DNA from: Alistipes sp. Zagget8
Lineage (GTDB): Bacteria > Bacteroidota > Bacteroidia > Bacteroidales > Rikenellaceae
Direction of reading: 5' to 3'
NCBI GenBank assembly: GCA_001941065.1
Contig: MSHJ01000005.1
Span: 372,001 to 436,000 of the forward strand
Length of the DNA: 64,000 bases
Shown here: piece by piece, positions 46,997 to 55,060 of the stretch
Numbering within the stretch: the first letter of the stretch is position 1
Layout: each line of letters begins with the position of its first letter
Program-made: the position numbers and the translations under genes
The notes under the pieces: generated by a model
What the model saw: only the letters and a program-made list of their open reading frames with translations
The model's database searches: none
What the model was told of the DNA's origin: nothing

Positions 46997-48715
46997 TCAG
47001 TCGACGTGCTCGGTCTCGTCCACGGCGTTGCCCGTGCCGGCCGCCTTCACGGGCGACTGCTCCGTACCGTTGACCGTGACCGTCACGGTGTCGGAGAACG
47101 TCGAGCAGCTGTAAAGTTTGCCGCCGTTGTAGCCTGCCAGCGCTCCGGCGCCGAAACTGGCTGCGTACTTACCTGTTGCGGTGATGCTGCTTTCGCTGTG
47201 GCAGGTATGTATTTGTGCCGCGGAGTAGTCGATTGATCCGACGATGCCGCCGACGCTGCCGCTGCCCTGGGGAATGTTTGCCGACAGCGTTCCGTCGCTT
47301 TGGGTACATCCGGAGACGCTGGCGGTGCTCCTTCCGACGATGCCACCCATGCGCAGCCTGTCGGTAAATACGGTGTTTTCGGCGGTCATCGATCCTTTGT
47401 GCGTGCAGTTCGTTATTCTGGACAGACTTGTTTCCCCGACAATCCCGCCGACTGCGATAACGAGGGACGATACCGACGTGATTGTACCCTGGTAAGTTAT
47501 CGCTCCCTCTACCGTCAGGTTGGAGATCGGGGCGCTTGCATAACCGAAAAATCCGAGCTTGGTGCCGTCCTTGTCGGAAAGGTGGAAGGTGCCGCTTACG
47601 GTTTTGCCGTCGCCGTTGAAATTTCCGTAAAACGCGGATTGCGACGTGCCGATCGGCAGCCACGGCTCCTCGGCGCTCGTCACGATGTCGGCGATGTCGT
47701 TCTTCAGCTGGAAATAGTTGCCTATGAACCGCTGGCCCGCCCGCACGGCTTTGGCCAATGCCCGCAGCTGGGCTTCGTTCTCGATCATATAGGGTCCGGC
47801 GGAGGTTCCCGCTCCGGACTCATAGAACATGCCGCCCGACCATTTGCTTTCCGGTAGCGTGAGTGGATAACATTTTCCGGCCTCCAGATTTCCGCCTTTG
47901 ATCGAGGCGGAATAGGCCGTGTTCCCGACGGACAGGTTGACCTCGAGGTTCCGGCCGGCCAGTTCGCTACCGGGATGAACCGGGATGTAGAAGGCCTGGA
48001 CCGCTCCGCCGGAAAGGGTCTCGCTCCCCGTGTAGAGGATGTCGGACTGAACGGAGGTCGGGGTGCTGCGCACCACCGGGTCCTGGGTGATGTTATAATT
48101 GCTCCGGTAGAAGATCGCGTCGCCGTCGGCGGAACCGATTTGCAGGTTGGATACCGTCCCGGATACCCCTGCAGGCAGCGTAATGTTGAGTTTCAGCACG
48201 GCACACAACGGTGCGAACACCAGCTTTTGGAGCTCGGCGTCATACCGGGCGTAAAGCGGGAATACGTCGGGCAGGCTCGGCGTGGCGAGCGTCAGCATGT
48301 TGTCGACGGCCGCCGATGCCGGATTGAAGGATGTGTAGGATTTCGTTCCCTTGTGGACGGCATAGGCCGGGGTGGCGTCTTCGGGGTAGTCGTCGCAGGT
48401 GAAGGCGGCCGTTTTGCCGTCGGCAGACACGTCTGAAGCGGTGAAGGTGTAGAGTGTCCCGGCGGAGGTGCTGCCGGAGGCGTCGGAGTTGACGACGTAG
48501 ATTATGTCGCCGGCTTTCCATTTCAGTTCGAGGGCCGTGCCGGTGTCGTCCATCGAGATGCGGGTCTCGGGCACCTCGTCGAAAGCGGCGGTGAGGGTGT
48601 AGGGTGCGGTGCCGCCGGGATTTCCGGTTTCGGGCGCCGCGGCGTCGTCTTTCGAGCAAGCGAAGGCTGCGAGGACCGCAACGGCGGCCGCAGCGAAGCG
48701 GATTGTCTGTTTCAT
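46997..48715 (-). CDS. Fimbrillin-like lipoprotein with GLUG-type repeats
   Basis: 572 residues. The start is set at the ATG at 48715, which gives a lipoprotein signal with Cys20 (AAFAC); a start at 48748 adds eleven residues that spoil it. Residues about 30-290 resemble the fimbrillin/Mfa-like fold (ALELKWKAGDIIYVV, VFAPLCAVLKLNITLP, AFYIPVHPG). Residues about 300-560 hold GLUG-type repeats (GGIVGETSLSRITNC, MGGIVGRSTASVSGC, VGGIVGSIDYSA), common in Bacteroidetes adhesins. It is probably a surface adhesin or pilus subunit. A 52-codon ORF lies 11 bases upstream, and both seem to be under a promoter with a repeated operator. Confidence 0.75.
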   Translation of the reverse strand: MKQTIRFAAAAVAVLAAFACSKDDAAAPETGNPGGTAPYTLTAAFDEVPETRISMDDTGTALELKWKAGDIIYVVNSDASGSTSAGTLYTFTASDVSADGKTAAFTCDDYPEDATPAYAVHKGTKSYTSFNPASAAVDNMLTLATPSLPDVFPLYARYDAELQKLVFAPLCAVLKLNITLPAGVSGTVSNLQIGSADGDAIFYRSNYNITQDPVVRSTPTSVQSDILYTGSETLSGGAVQAFYIPVHPGSELAGRNLEVNLSVGNTAYSASIKGGNLEAGKCYPLTLPESKWSGGMFYESGAGTSAGPYMIENEAQLRALAKAVRAGQRFIGNYFQLKNDIADIVTSAEEPWLPIGTSQSAFYGNFNGDGKTVSGTFHLSDKDGTKLGFFGYASAPISNLTVEGAITYQGTITSVSSLVIAVGGIVGETSLSRITNCTHKGSMTAENTVFTDRLRMGGIVGRSTASVSGCTQSDGTLSANIPQGSGSVGGIVGSIDYSAAQIHTCHSESSITATGKYAASFGAGALAGYNGGKLYSCSTFSDTVTVTVNGTEQSPVKAAGTGNAVDETEHVD

Positions 48716-48726
48716 CGTCGTCGGGT

Positions 48727-48885
48727 TTAAGGATTTGCGGTTTCCCACGAGTCGTCGTAGGGGACGTCTTTGAGTTCTCCGCTCTGGGCGAATCCTTTTT
48801 CGACCGCGATGTCGATGGCGGTGATTTTCGGGGGCAGGTACATAAATTTCCCTGCCCCGCTTTCTGGCGAGGTTTTCTTCTTCAT
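48727..48885 (-). CDS. 52-residue small protein upstream of the fimbrillin-like gene
   Basis: A short ORF (ATG at 48885, TAA at 48729-48727) encodes a protein that begins MKKKTSPESGAGKFMYLPPK and ends DVPYDDSWETANP. It has no signal peptide or membrane helix. The middle, PPKITAIDIAVEKGFAQS, and the acidic-aromatic tail (YDDSWE) recall the very short proteins found before fimbrillin-type lipoprotein genes in many Bacteroidales. It is 11 bases from the next start and directly follows the promoter. The function is unknown. The call rests on position, intact frame and pattern. Confidence 0.65.
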   Translation of the reverse strand: MKKKTSPESGAGKFMYLPPKITAIDIAVEKGFAQSGELKDVPYDDSWETANP

Positions 48886-48917
48886 AGTCTGTTGATTAAA
48901 TGTGCGTCATTCGGCGA

Positions 48918-48925
48918 CAAAGGTA
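48918..48925 (-). promoter_or_regulatory. Putative -7 box for the small ORF-fimbrillin operon
   Basis: CAAAGGTA reads TACCTTTG on the minus strand, an exact TAnnTTTG match, 33 bases upstream of the small ORF start. The repeat array begins three bases further upstream. Confidence 0.55.
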
Positions 48926-48928
48926 ACC

Positions 48929-49010
48929 AAAATGTGTATGTATATAACCTGAAATGTATATATATGACTAAAATGTGTGCATATATAACTGAAATGTATA
49001 CCAATACATC
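48929..49010. repeat. Four phased copies of an RAAATGTRTR repeat (putative operator)
   Basis: Copies start at 48929, 48951, 48970 and 48991, that is every 19-22 bases, about two helical turns. At a larger scale copies 1+2 and 3+4 form a direct repeat: 48929-48960 and 48970-49000 differ only in three central bases and one extra C. The array covers the -33 and upstream positions of the minus-strand promoter. Confidence 0.75.
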
Positions 49011-49113
49011 GGAAAAACGGCTGGTTTTTCGTCCGGGAGTGCTCTTTCGGGCAGGCAGAGGCTCTGTCTGAACCGATTTTCTTTATAATTTGTTGAAAAG
49101 TCCGCCGCGCGGC

Positions 49114-49145
49114 TTGGGCTATTCGGATAATAATTTGTACCTTTG
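49114..49145 (+). promoter_or_regulatory. Putative promoter for purA
   Basis: TTG (49114-49116) and TACCTTTG (49138-49145) are separated by 21 bases, 45 bases before the purA ATG. Confidence 0.55.
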
Positions 49146-49190
49146 GATGCAAAAAATGTCTTTTGCAAGTATAAATAGATACCGGATACA

Positions 49191-50456
49191 ATGAAAAAAG
49201 TTGACGTGATCCTCGGCCTGCAGTGGGGTGACGAGGGCAAAGGGAAGGTTGTGGACGTGCTGACGCCCCGTTACGAGGTGGTGGCCCGTTTCCAGGGCGG
49301 TCCCAATGCCGGTCACACGCTGGAATTCAACGGCGAGAAATACGTGCTCCGCTCGATACCTTCGGGCATTTTCCAGGGTGGCAAGACCAACATCATCGGC
49401 AACGGGGTGGTGATCGACGCCATCCTTTTCCGTGAGGAGGCCGAAGCGCTGGCCGCCAGCGGCCACGACCTGACCCGCCAGCTCTGCATTTCGAAGAAGG
49501 CCCACCTGATTCTGCCCACGCACCGCATTCTCGATGCGGCTTACGAGGCGGCGAAGGGCAGCGCCAAGATCGGCACCACGGGCAAGGGCATCGGTCCGAC
49601 CTATACGGACAAGGTGAGCCGCAACGGCATGCGTGTCGGCGACCTGTTGAGCCCCGATTTCGAGCAAATATACGCCGCCGCCAAGGCGCGTCACGAAAAG
49701 ATACTGAAAAGCCTCGACTATCAATACGATATCACCGAACTGGAGAAGCAGTGGTTCGAGGCGGTGAAATACCTCCGCCGCTTCCACATCATCGACAGCG
49801 AATATTTCGTCAACGACTGCCTCGCACAGGACAAGTCGATTCTGGCCGAAGGTGCCCAGGGCACGCTGCTGGACGTGGATTTCGGTTCCTATCCGTTCGT
49901 GACCTCTTCGAACACGGTCTGCGCGGGCGTCTGCACCGGACTGGGCATCGCCCCGAACCGTATCGGCGAGGTGTACGGTATCTTCAAGGCTTACTGCACG
50001 CGCGTGGGCAGCGGACCGTTCCCCACGGAGCTGTTCGACGAGACGGGCGAACGGCTGTGCGACATCGGCCATGAGTTCGGCGCCGTCACGGGCCGCCGCC
50101 GCCGCTGCGGATGGTTGGACATGGTGGCCCTGAAATATTCGATCATGATCAATGGCGTGACGCAGCTTATCATGATGAAATCCGACGTGATGAACGATTT
50201 TGACACGATCAAGGTGGCCACGGCTTACGAGATCGGCGGACGCAGCACCTCGGAGTTCCCCTATGAGATTACGGACGACCTCAAACCGGTCTACACTGAG
50301 TTCGAAGGCTGGAAATGCGACCTGCGCAAGTACGGCAGCTATGAGGAGTTCCCCGAGGCGTTCAAGCGTTACGTGGAGTTCATCGAGCACCAGACGGGCG
50401 TCCCCGTGAAGATCATCTCGGTAGGCCCCGACCGCGGCGAAACCATCACCCGTTAA
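49191..50456 (+). CDS. purA: Adenylosuccinate synthetase
   Basis: A 421-residue enzyme that joins IMP and aspartate using GTP in the first step from IMP to AMP. The N-terminal GLQWGDEGKGKVVD is the GTP/active-site loop with the catalytic Asp, and NAGHT holds the catalytic His. Further family segments are GTTGKGIGPTYTDKVSRNGMR (49576-49632, by position), GAQGTLLDVDFGSYPFVTSS, and TGRRRRCGWLD. Length is normal. It stands alone with its own promoter; a GC-rich repeat follows. Confidence 0.97.
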   Translation: MKKVDVILGLQWGDEGKGKVVDVLTPRYEVVARFQGGPNAGHTLEFNGEKYVLRSIPSGIFQGGKTNIIGNGVVIDAILFREEAEALAASGHDLTRQLCISKKAHLILPTHRILDAAYEAAKGSAKIGTTGKGIGPTYTDKVSRNGMRVGDLLSPDFEQIYAAAKARHEKILKSLDYQYDITELEKQWFEAVKYLRRFHIIDSEYFVNDCLAQDKSILAEGAQGTLLDVDFGSYPFVTSSNTVCAGVCTGLGIAPNRIGEVYGIFKAYCTRVGSGPFPTELFDETGERLCDIGHEFGAVTGRRRRCGWLDMVALKYSIMINGVTQLIMMKSDVMNDFDTIKVATAYEIGGRSTSEFPYEITDDLKPVYTEFEGWKCDLRKYGSYEEFPEAFKRYVEFIEHQTGVPVKIISVGPDRGETITR

Positions 50457-50558
50457 GAACGGGTTTTCAGGGGCGGAGGTTGGATTGTAACATATCCGGA
50501 CCTGATATTGCGCTCCCGCCCGTCCGCATTTCGGTCGAAATCCCGGTTGACAACCCGG

Positions 50559-50633
50559 TCGCGTCGCGACAAGCCCCTCCCGAGGGAGGGGTTTGGGGTG
50601 GGGTCAGACTTGTAAACGCGGCGGAACGCCGCG
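50559..50633. repeat. GC-rich hairpin-forming intergenic repeat
   Basis: Three short stems lie in a row: GTCGCG/CGCGAC (50559-50571), CCCCTCCC/GGGAGGGG (50574-50581 with 50584-50591, 2-base loop) and CGCGGCG/CGCCGCG (50617-50623 with 50627-50633, GAA loop). The block CCCCTCCCGAGGGAGGGG followed by TTTGGGGTGGGG has the look of a dispersed repeat between Bacteroidetes genes. It lies between purA and etfB and may also end purA transcription. Confidence 0.6.
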
Positions 50634-50685
50634 ACAACGGCGCTTGACAGAAAAACGACAGACAACATTGTAATTACTTACTTAT

Positions 50686-51567
50686 ATGCAACAACAAAAC
50701 CTCAAAATTCTTGTTTTGGCCAAGCAGGTGCCCGACACCCGCAACGTGGGCAAGGACGCGATGACCCCCGAAGGGACGGTCAACCGTGCTGCGCTTCCGG
50801 CCATCTTCAATCCCGAGGACCTCAATGCGCTGGAGGCAGCCCTGCGGCTGAAAGACCGCGTCGAAGGCTCCACAGTTCATATTCTCACGATGGGTCCGCA
50901 GCGTGCCGCCGACATCATCCGCGACGCGATGTTCCGCGGCGCCGACGGGGGCTACCTGCTTTCGGGCCGCGAGTTCGCCGGCTCGGATACGCTGGCCACC
51001 TCCTACGCCCTTTCGTGTGCCCTGAAGAAGATCGCGCCCGACGTGATTTTCGCAGGCCGCCAGGCCATCGACGGCGACACCGCGCAGGTGGGTCCGCAGG
51101 TCGCCGAGAAACTCGGCCTTCCGCAGGTGACCTATGCCGAGGAGATCGTCGAGGTCAAGGAGAAATCGCTGGTCATCAAACGCCGTCTGGAGCACGGCAC
51201 CGAGGTCGTCGAATGTCCGATTCCGGCTGTTGTCACGGTCAACGCTTCGGCCGCCGAGTGCCGTCCGCGCAACGCCAAGCGCGTGATGAAGTACAAATTC
51301 GCCCTTGCAGGCTCGGAGATCGCCGCGGCTCCCGAATCGCCCGCCGCACAGCGTGCCGCCGCGAAGGAGTATCTGCAGATCGTGGAGTGGGCTGCCGCCG
51401 ATGTCAATCCCGATCCCGAACAGCTCGGTCTCACGGGTTCGCCTACGAAGGTCAAGAAGATCGAGAACGTGGTTTTCGCCGCCAAGGAGGCCAAGAAATT
51501 CACGGCTGCCGACGAGGATATCAATTCACTGATGGTTGAACTTATTGCGAGCCACACGCTCGGTTAA
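50686..51567 (+). CDS. etfB: Electron transfer flavoprotein beta subunit
   Basis: 293 residues, ETF domain protein of the FixA/EtfB type. It carries AMP or FAD and, with EtfA, takes electrons from the acyl-CoA dehydrogenase encoded next. Family features: LAKQVPDTRNVGKD start, GRQAIDGDTAQVGPQVAEKLGLPQVTYAEEI (51055-51150, by position) and ECPIPAVVTVNASAAECR. It is the first of three tightly packed genes; etfA begins 12 bases after its stop. The leader is AT-rich without a clear -7 box. Confidence 0.93.
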   Translation: MQQQNLKILVLAKQVPDTRNVGKDAMTPEGTVNRAALPAIFNPEDLNALEAALRLKDRVEGSTVHILTMGPQRAADIIRDAMFRGADGGYLLSGREFAGSDTLATSYALSCALKKIAPDVIFAGRQAIDGDTAQVGPQVAEKLGLPQVTYAEEIVEVKEKSLVIKRRLEHGTEVVECPIPAVVTVNASAAECRPRNAKRVMKYKFALAGSEIAAAPESPAAQRAAAKEYLQIVEWAAADVNPDPEQLGLTGSPTKVKKIENVVFAAKEAKKFTAADEDINSLMVELIASHTLG

Positions 51568-51579
51568 TACGCTTCGGAG

Positions 51580-52599
51580 ATGAACAATATATTCGTATAT
51601 ATCGAGATGGAGGGCGGCAAGGTTGCCGACGTGAGCCTCGAACTGCTGACCAAGGGCCGCGAGCTGGCCACGAAACTCGGGGTGAAACTCGAGGCCGTCG
51701 TGCTGGGCCACAAGCTCGCGGACATCGCCACGGAGCTGGCCAAATACGGCGCCGACACGGTGTGGACCGCCGATGACGAACTCTTCGTCCCGTTCCGCAC
51801 GCTGCCCCATACGGCCGTGCTTTGCGGACTGATCGAGCAGGAGAAACCCCAGATCGCGCTGTTCGGCGCTACGCCCGTGGGCCGTGATTTCGCACCCCGC
51901 GTATCGTCGGCGCTGCACAGCGGCCTGACGGCCGACTGCACGCAGCTGGAGATCGGCGACCACAAGGACCCCAAGACGGGTAAGGAGTACAAAGACCTCC
52001 TGTATCAGATTCGTCCCGCCTTCGGTGGCAACATCATCGCCACGATCGTCAATCCCGACCACCGTCCCCAGATGGCGACGGTTCGCGAGGGCGTGATGCG
52101 CAAGGAGTACGCCGCAAAACCGGGTGCCGGCGAGGTGAAGCCGATCGACTGGAAGAAATTCGTCAAGGACACGGACCTCGTGGTGAAGATCATCGACCGC
52201 CAGATCGAGGAGCGCAAGATCGACATCAAGGGTGCGAGCATCCTCGTTGCCGGCGGTTACGGCATGGGTTCCAAGGAGAATTTCAAGTTGGTGCACGAAT
52301 TGGCCGACGTACTGGGCGGTGAAGTGGGCGCCAGCCGCGCCGCCGTCGATGCGGGCTTCACGGAGCATGCGCGTCAGGTGGGCCAGACGGGCGTCACGGT
52401 GCGTCCGAAACTCTACATCGCCTGCGGCATTTCGGGTCAGATTCAGCACACGGCCGGCATGGACCAGTCGTCGATGGTGATTTCGATCAACAACGACCCC
52501 GAGGCTCCGATCAACAAGATCGCCGACTACGCTATCCTGGGCGATGTCAACGAAATTATCCCCAAGATGATTAAGTACTACAAACAAAACTCGAAGTAA
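51580..52599 (+). CDS. etfA: Electron transfer flavoprotein alpha subunit
   Basis: 339 residues. The C-terminal FAD-binding region is plain: GGEVGASRAAVDAG, then RPKLYIACGISGQIQHTAGM and a SINNDPEAPINKIADYAILGD end. It forms a heterodimer with EtfB that shuttles electrons from acyl-CoA dehydrogenase to the quinone pool or another acceptor. Its stop overlaps the next start (TAATG), so translation is coupled. Confidence 0.95.
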   Translation: MNNIFVYIEMEGGKVADVSLELLTKGRELATKLGVKLEAVVLGHKLADIATELAKYGADTVWTADDELFVPFRTLPHTAVLCGLIEQEKPQIALFGATPVGRDFAPRVSSALHSGLTADCTQLEIGDHKDPKTGKEYKDLLYQIRPAFGGNIIATIVNPDHRPQMATVREGVMRKEYAAKPGAGEVKPIDWKKFVKDTDLVVKIIDRQIEERKIDIKGASILVAGGYGMGSKENFKLVHELADVLGGEVGASRAAVDAGFTEHARQVGQTGVTVRPKLYIACGISGQIQHTAGMDQSSMVISINNDPEAPINKIADYAILGDVNEIIPKMIKYYKQNSK

Positions 52600-54323
52600 T
52601 GGCTAATTTCTTTTCAGATAATAAGGATTTGCAGTTCCACCTCGGGCATCCGCTGATGCGCAAGATCGTGGAACTGAAGGAGCGCGGTTTCTCGGAGAAG
52701 GACCTCTACGACTATGCGCCTCAGGATTTCGAAGACGCTATGGACTCCTACCGCCGCGTGCTGGAGATCGCCGGCGAGGTCTGCGGTGAGGTGATAGCTC
52801 CCAACGCCGAAGGTGTGGACCACGAGGGTCCGCGCGTGGTCAACGACCATGTGGAGTACGCTTCGGGTACGGTCGTGAACATGAAGGCCGTTGTCGATGC
52901 GGGCCTGAGCGGCATGACGCTTCCCCGCAAGTACGACGGACTGAATTTCCCGCTAATCTGCTTTGTGATGGCCAACGAGATGGTCGCACGCGCCGATGCC
53001 AGCTTCGAGAACATCTGGGGACTGCAGGACTGCGCCGAGACGCTCAATGAGTTTGCTTCCGAAGAGATCAAACAAAAATATTTGCCGTGGGTTTCGGCGG
53101 GCGCGACGTGCGCCATGGACCTCACGGAGCCGGATGCCGGTTCGGACCTGGGTGCCGTGATGCTGAAGGCCACGTGGTCGGAGGAGAAGCAGACGTGGCT
53201 GCTGAACGGCGTGAAACGCTTCATCACCAACGGCGACGGCGAGGTTTCGCTCGTGCTGGCGCGTACCGAAGAGGGTACGACCGACGCCCGCGGTTTGTCG
53301 ATGCTGGTCTATGACAAGCGCGACGGCGGCGTGAAGGTGCGCCGTATCGAGAACAAACTGGGTATCAAGGGATCGCCGACGTGCGAGCTGGTCTTCACGA
53401 ACGCCCCGGCACAGCTGGTCGGCGACCGGAAGATGGGCCTTATCAAATACGTGATGTCGCTGATGAACGCCGCCCGTCTGGGTATCGGCGCCCAGTCGGT
53501 GGGTACGTGTGAGGCCGCTTACCGCGAGGCGCTGAAATACGCCCATGAGCGTGCCCAGTTCGGAAAACCCATTATCCGGTTCGCCGCTGTTTCGGAGATG
53601 CTTTCGAACATGAAGGCCAAGGTGCAGGGCGTGCGTGCGCTGCTGTACGAAACCGCGCGTTTCGTCGAGGTCTACAAGCAGTACGGCCACATTGCCCAGG
53701 AGCGTTCGCTCGAAGGCGAGGAGCGTCAGGAGATGAAATTCTACAACCGCCTTGCCGACGGCTTCACCCCCTTGGTGAAACTCTTCTCGTCGGAGTATGC
53801 CAACCAGCTGGCCTACGACGCTATCCAGATTCACGGCGGTTCGGGCTTCATGAAGGATTATCCCTGTGAGCGTCTGTACCGCGACGCCCGCATCATGAAC
53901 ATCTACGAGGGCACCTCGCAGCTGCAGGTCGTGGCAGCGATTAATGCCGTGACGAAAGGCACGTTCCTGGAGCAGATCGAGCGTTACGCCGCCGAGAGCT
54001 ATTCGGAGGCGATGTGCCCCGTGGTCACGAAGCTCAAGGAGCTGACCGTGAAATTCTCGGAGATGCAGGCCCGCGTCGAGGCTGGGGACAAGGAGGTCTG
54101 CGGATTCAAGGATTTCCATGCCCGCCGCCTGGTGGAGACCGCCGGACACATCATCATCACCTACCTGTTGGCGCGTCAGGCCGGCCAGGTGGAGGATTAC
54201 GCCGCTTCGGCGCGTATCTTCTGCAAACTCGCCGAGTCGAAGATCGCCGAGGCATATACCTACGTGATGAACTCCACGACGGAGGACGTCGCGCTGTTCA
54301 AGGCCGTCGAGCAGGAGAACTAA
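52599..54323 (+). CDS. Acyl-CoA dehydrogenase
   Basis: A 574-residue FAD enzyme that oxidises an acyl-CoA to the enoyl-CoA, or reduces the enoyl-CoA when the ETF pair works in bifurcation. Family segments: AMDLTEPDAGSDLGAV, RFITNGDGEVSLVLART, the helical domain with AHERAQFGKPI, and RIMNIYEGTSQLQ with the likely catalytic base Glu437. It is longer than the usual 380 residues because of a C-terminal helical extension (about 460-574), as in a known long subfamily. The etfB-etfA-acd order suggests short-chain acyl-CoA metabolism; the chain length is not visible. Confidence 0.92.
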   Translation: MANFFSDNKDLQFHLGHPLMRKIVELKERGFSEKDLYDYAPQDFEDAMDSYRRVLEIAGEVCGEVIAPNAEGVDHEGPRVVNDHVEYASGTVVNMKAVVDAGLSGMTLPRKYDGLNFPLICFVMANEMVARADASFENIWGLQDCAETLNEFASEEIKQKYLPWVSAGATCAMDLTEPDAGSDLGAVMLKATWSEEKQTWLLNGVKRFITNGDGEVSLVLARTEEGTTDARGLSMLVYDKRDGGVKVRRIENKLGIKGSPTCELVFTNAPAQLVGDRKMGLIKYVMSLMNAARLGIGAQSVGTCEAAYREALKYAHERAQFGKPIIRFAAVSEMLSNMKAKVQGVRALLYETARFVEVYKQYGHIAQERSLEGEERQEMKFYNRLADGFTPLVKLFSSEYANQLAYDAIQIHGGSGFMKDYPCERLYRDARIMNIYEGTSQLQVVAAINAVTKGTFLEQIERYAAESYSEAMCPVVTKLKELTVKFSEMQARVEAGDKEVCGFKDFHARRLVETAGHIIITYLLARQAGQVEDYAASARIFCKLAESKIAEAYTYVMNSTTEDVALFKAVEQEN

Positions 54324-54348
54324 AAACCGCGGATGCGAATCCGTCTAC

Positions 54349-54384
54349 CGGGAGGACTTTTTTCGAAGGTCCTCCCGTTTTTTT
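54349..54384 (+). terminator. Terminator after the etfBA-acyl-CoA dehydrogenase operon
   Basis: CGGGAGGAC (54349-54357) pairs with GTCCTCCCG (54369-54377) and is followed by seven T (54378-54384), 26 bases past the stop. Confidence 0.85.
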
Positions 54385-54436
54385 GTAGCGCGGTTTTTGT
54401 TATATTTACTGCGGTAAACCCCTAAAACAGAAAGTT

Positions 54437-54991
54437 ATGATTAAAAAATTGCTGATGGCTGCCCTTGTTTTGGCGCTGGCCGTGCCCGCCGCAGCCCAGG
54501 GATCGCGTCGCAGCGAGGTTTCCGTCTCCTACGGTTTCGCACCCGTGACGGACTGGATTGATGCGTACAGCGACATCCTGACCGGGGCCGTTTCGGGCTC
54601 CGACACCGACCTCACGGGGTGGGGTGCCGTCACCGTGGGTTACAGCTTCCGGGTGATCGGCAGCCTGCGCGTCGGTGCGCAGGTCGTCTACTCCTCGAAT
54701 AAGCAGGAGATCAAGGGCACCTCCTCGGAGATCAAGAACCGCTACTGGTCGCTGATGCCCAACGTGAAATGGAACTGGCTCAACCTGAAGATCGTGTCGT
54801 TCTATACGCGGGTGGGTGCGGGAGCTTCGTTCTCCAAGGCCAAATTCGGGGGCCAGAGCGACAAATCCACGCAGTTCGCCTTTCAGGTGTCGCCCGTCGG
54901 CGTCGAGGTCGGCGGTCGTATCGCGGCCTATGCCGAAGCCGGTATCGGCACCTCGGGCAGCCTGCTGGTCGGAGCGCGTTACCGCTTCTGA
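54437..54991 (+). CDS. Small outer-membrane beta-barrel-like protein
   Basis: 184 residues with a signal peptide (MIKKLLMAALVLALAVPAAAQ). The rest alternates polar and hydrophobic residues in about eight strand-like segments (SEVSVSYGFAPV, GWGAVTVGYSFRVI, LRVGAQVVYSSN, YWSLMPNVKWNWL, VSFYTRVGAGASF, FAFQVSPVGVEVG, IAAYAEAGIGTSGSLLVGARYRF), ending in Phe as barrel proteins do. That fits an eight-stranded OmpA/OmpX-like barrel without a peptidoglycan-binding domain. TATATTTA at 54401-54408, one base off a -7 box, may be the promoter. Function unknown. Confidence 0.75.
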   Translation: MIKKLLMAALVLALAVPAAAQGSRRSEVSVSYGFAPVTDWIDAYSDILTGAVSGSDTDLTGWGAVTVGYSFRVIGSLRVGAQVVYSSNKQEIKGTSSEIKNRYWSLMPNVKWNWLNLKIVSFYTRVGAGASFSKAKFGGQSDKSTQFAFQVSPVGVEVGGRIAAYAEAGIGTSGSLLVGARYRF

Positions 54992-55001
54992 CCGGAAAAT
55001 C

Positions 55002-55038
55002 AAAAAGAAGACCTACCTCACGGGTAAGTCTTCTTTTT
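55002..55038. terminator. Bidirectional terminator between the barrel protein and the metalloprotease operon
   Basis: AAAAAGAAGAC (55002-55012) pairs with GTCTTCTTTTT (55028-55038), with an inner TACC/GGTA pairing. A-runs and T-runs flank both sides, so it can end both convergent genes. Confidence 0.85.
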
Positions 55039-55060
55039 TCAGAGAGCGGTTTGCGCCTTT

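Larger units (their letters stand above)
48886..49190. promoter_or_regulatory. Divergent regulatory region before the small ORF and purA
   Basis: 305 bases with no ORF I would call. It holds a minus-strand -7 box (48918-48925), a four-copy repeat (48929-49010), a short stretch with nothing recognisable (about 49011-49110), and a plus-strand promoter for purA (49114-49145). Confidence 0.6.

Noticed and set aside
48929..49000. Two 31-32 base direct repeats that might be a minimal CRISPR
   Set aside because: The repeats are 9 bases apart, AT-rich, not dyad-symmetric and adjoin a promoter; there are no spacers or cas genes.
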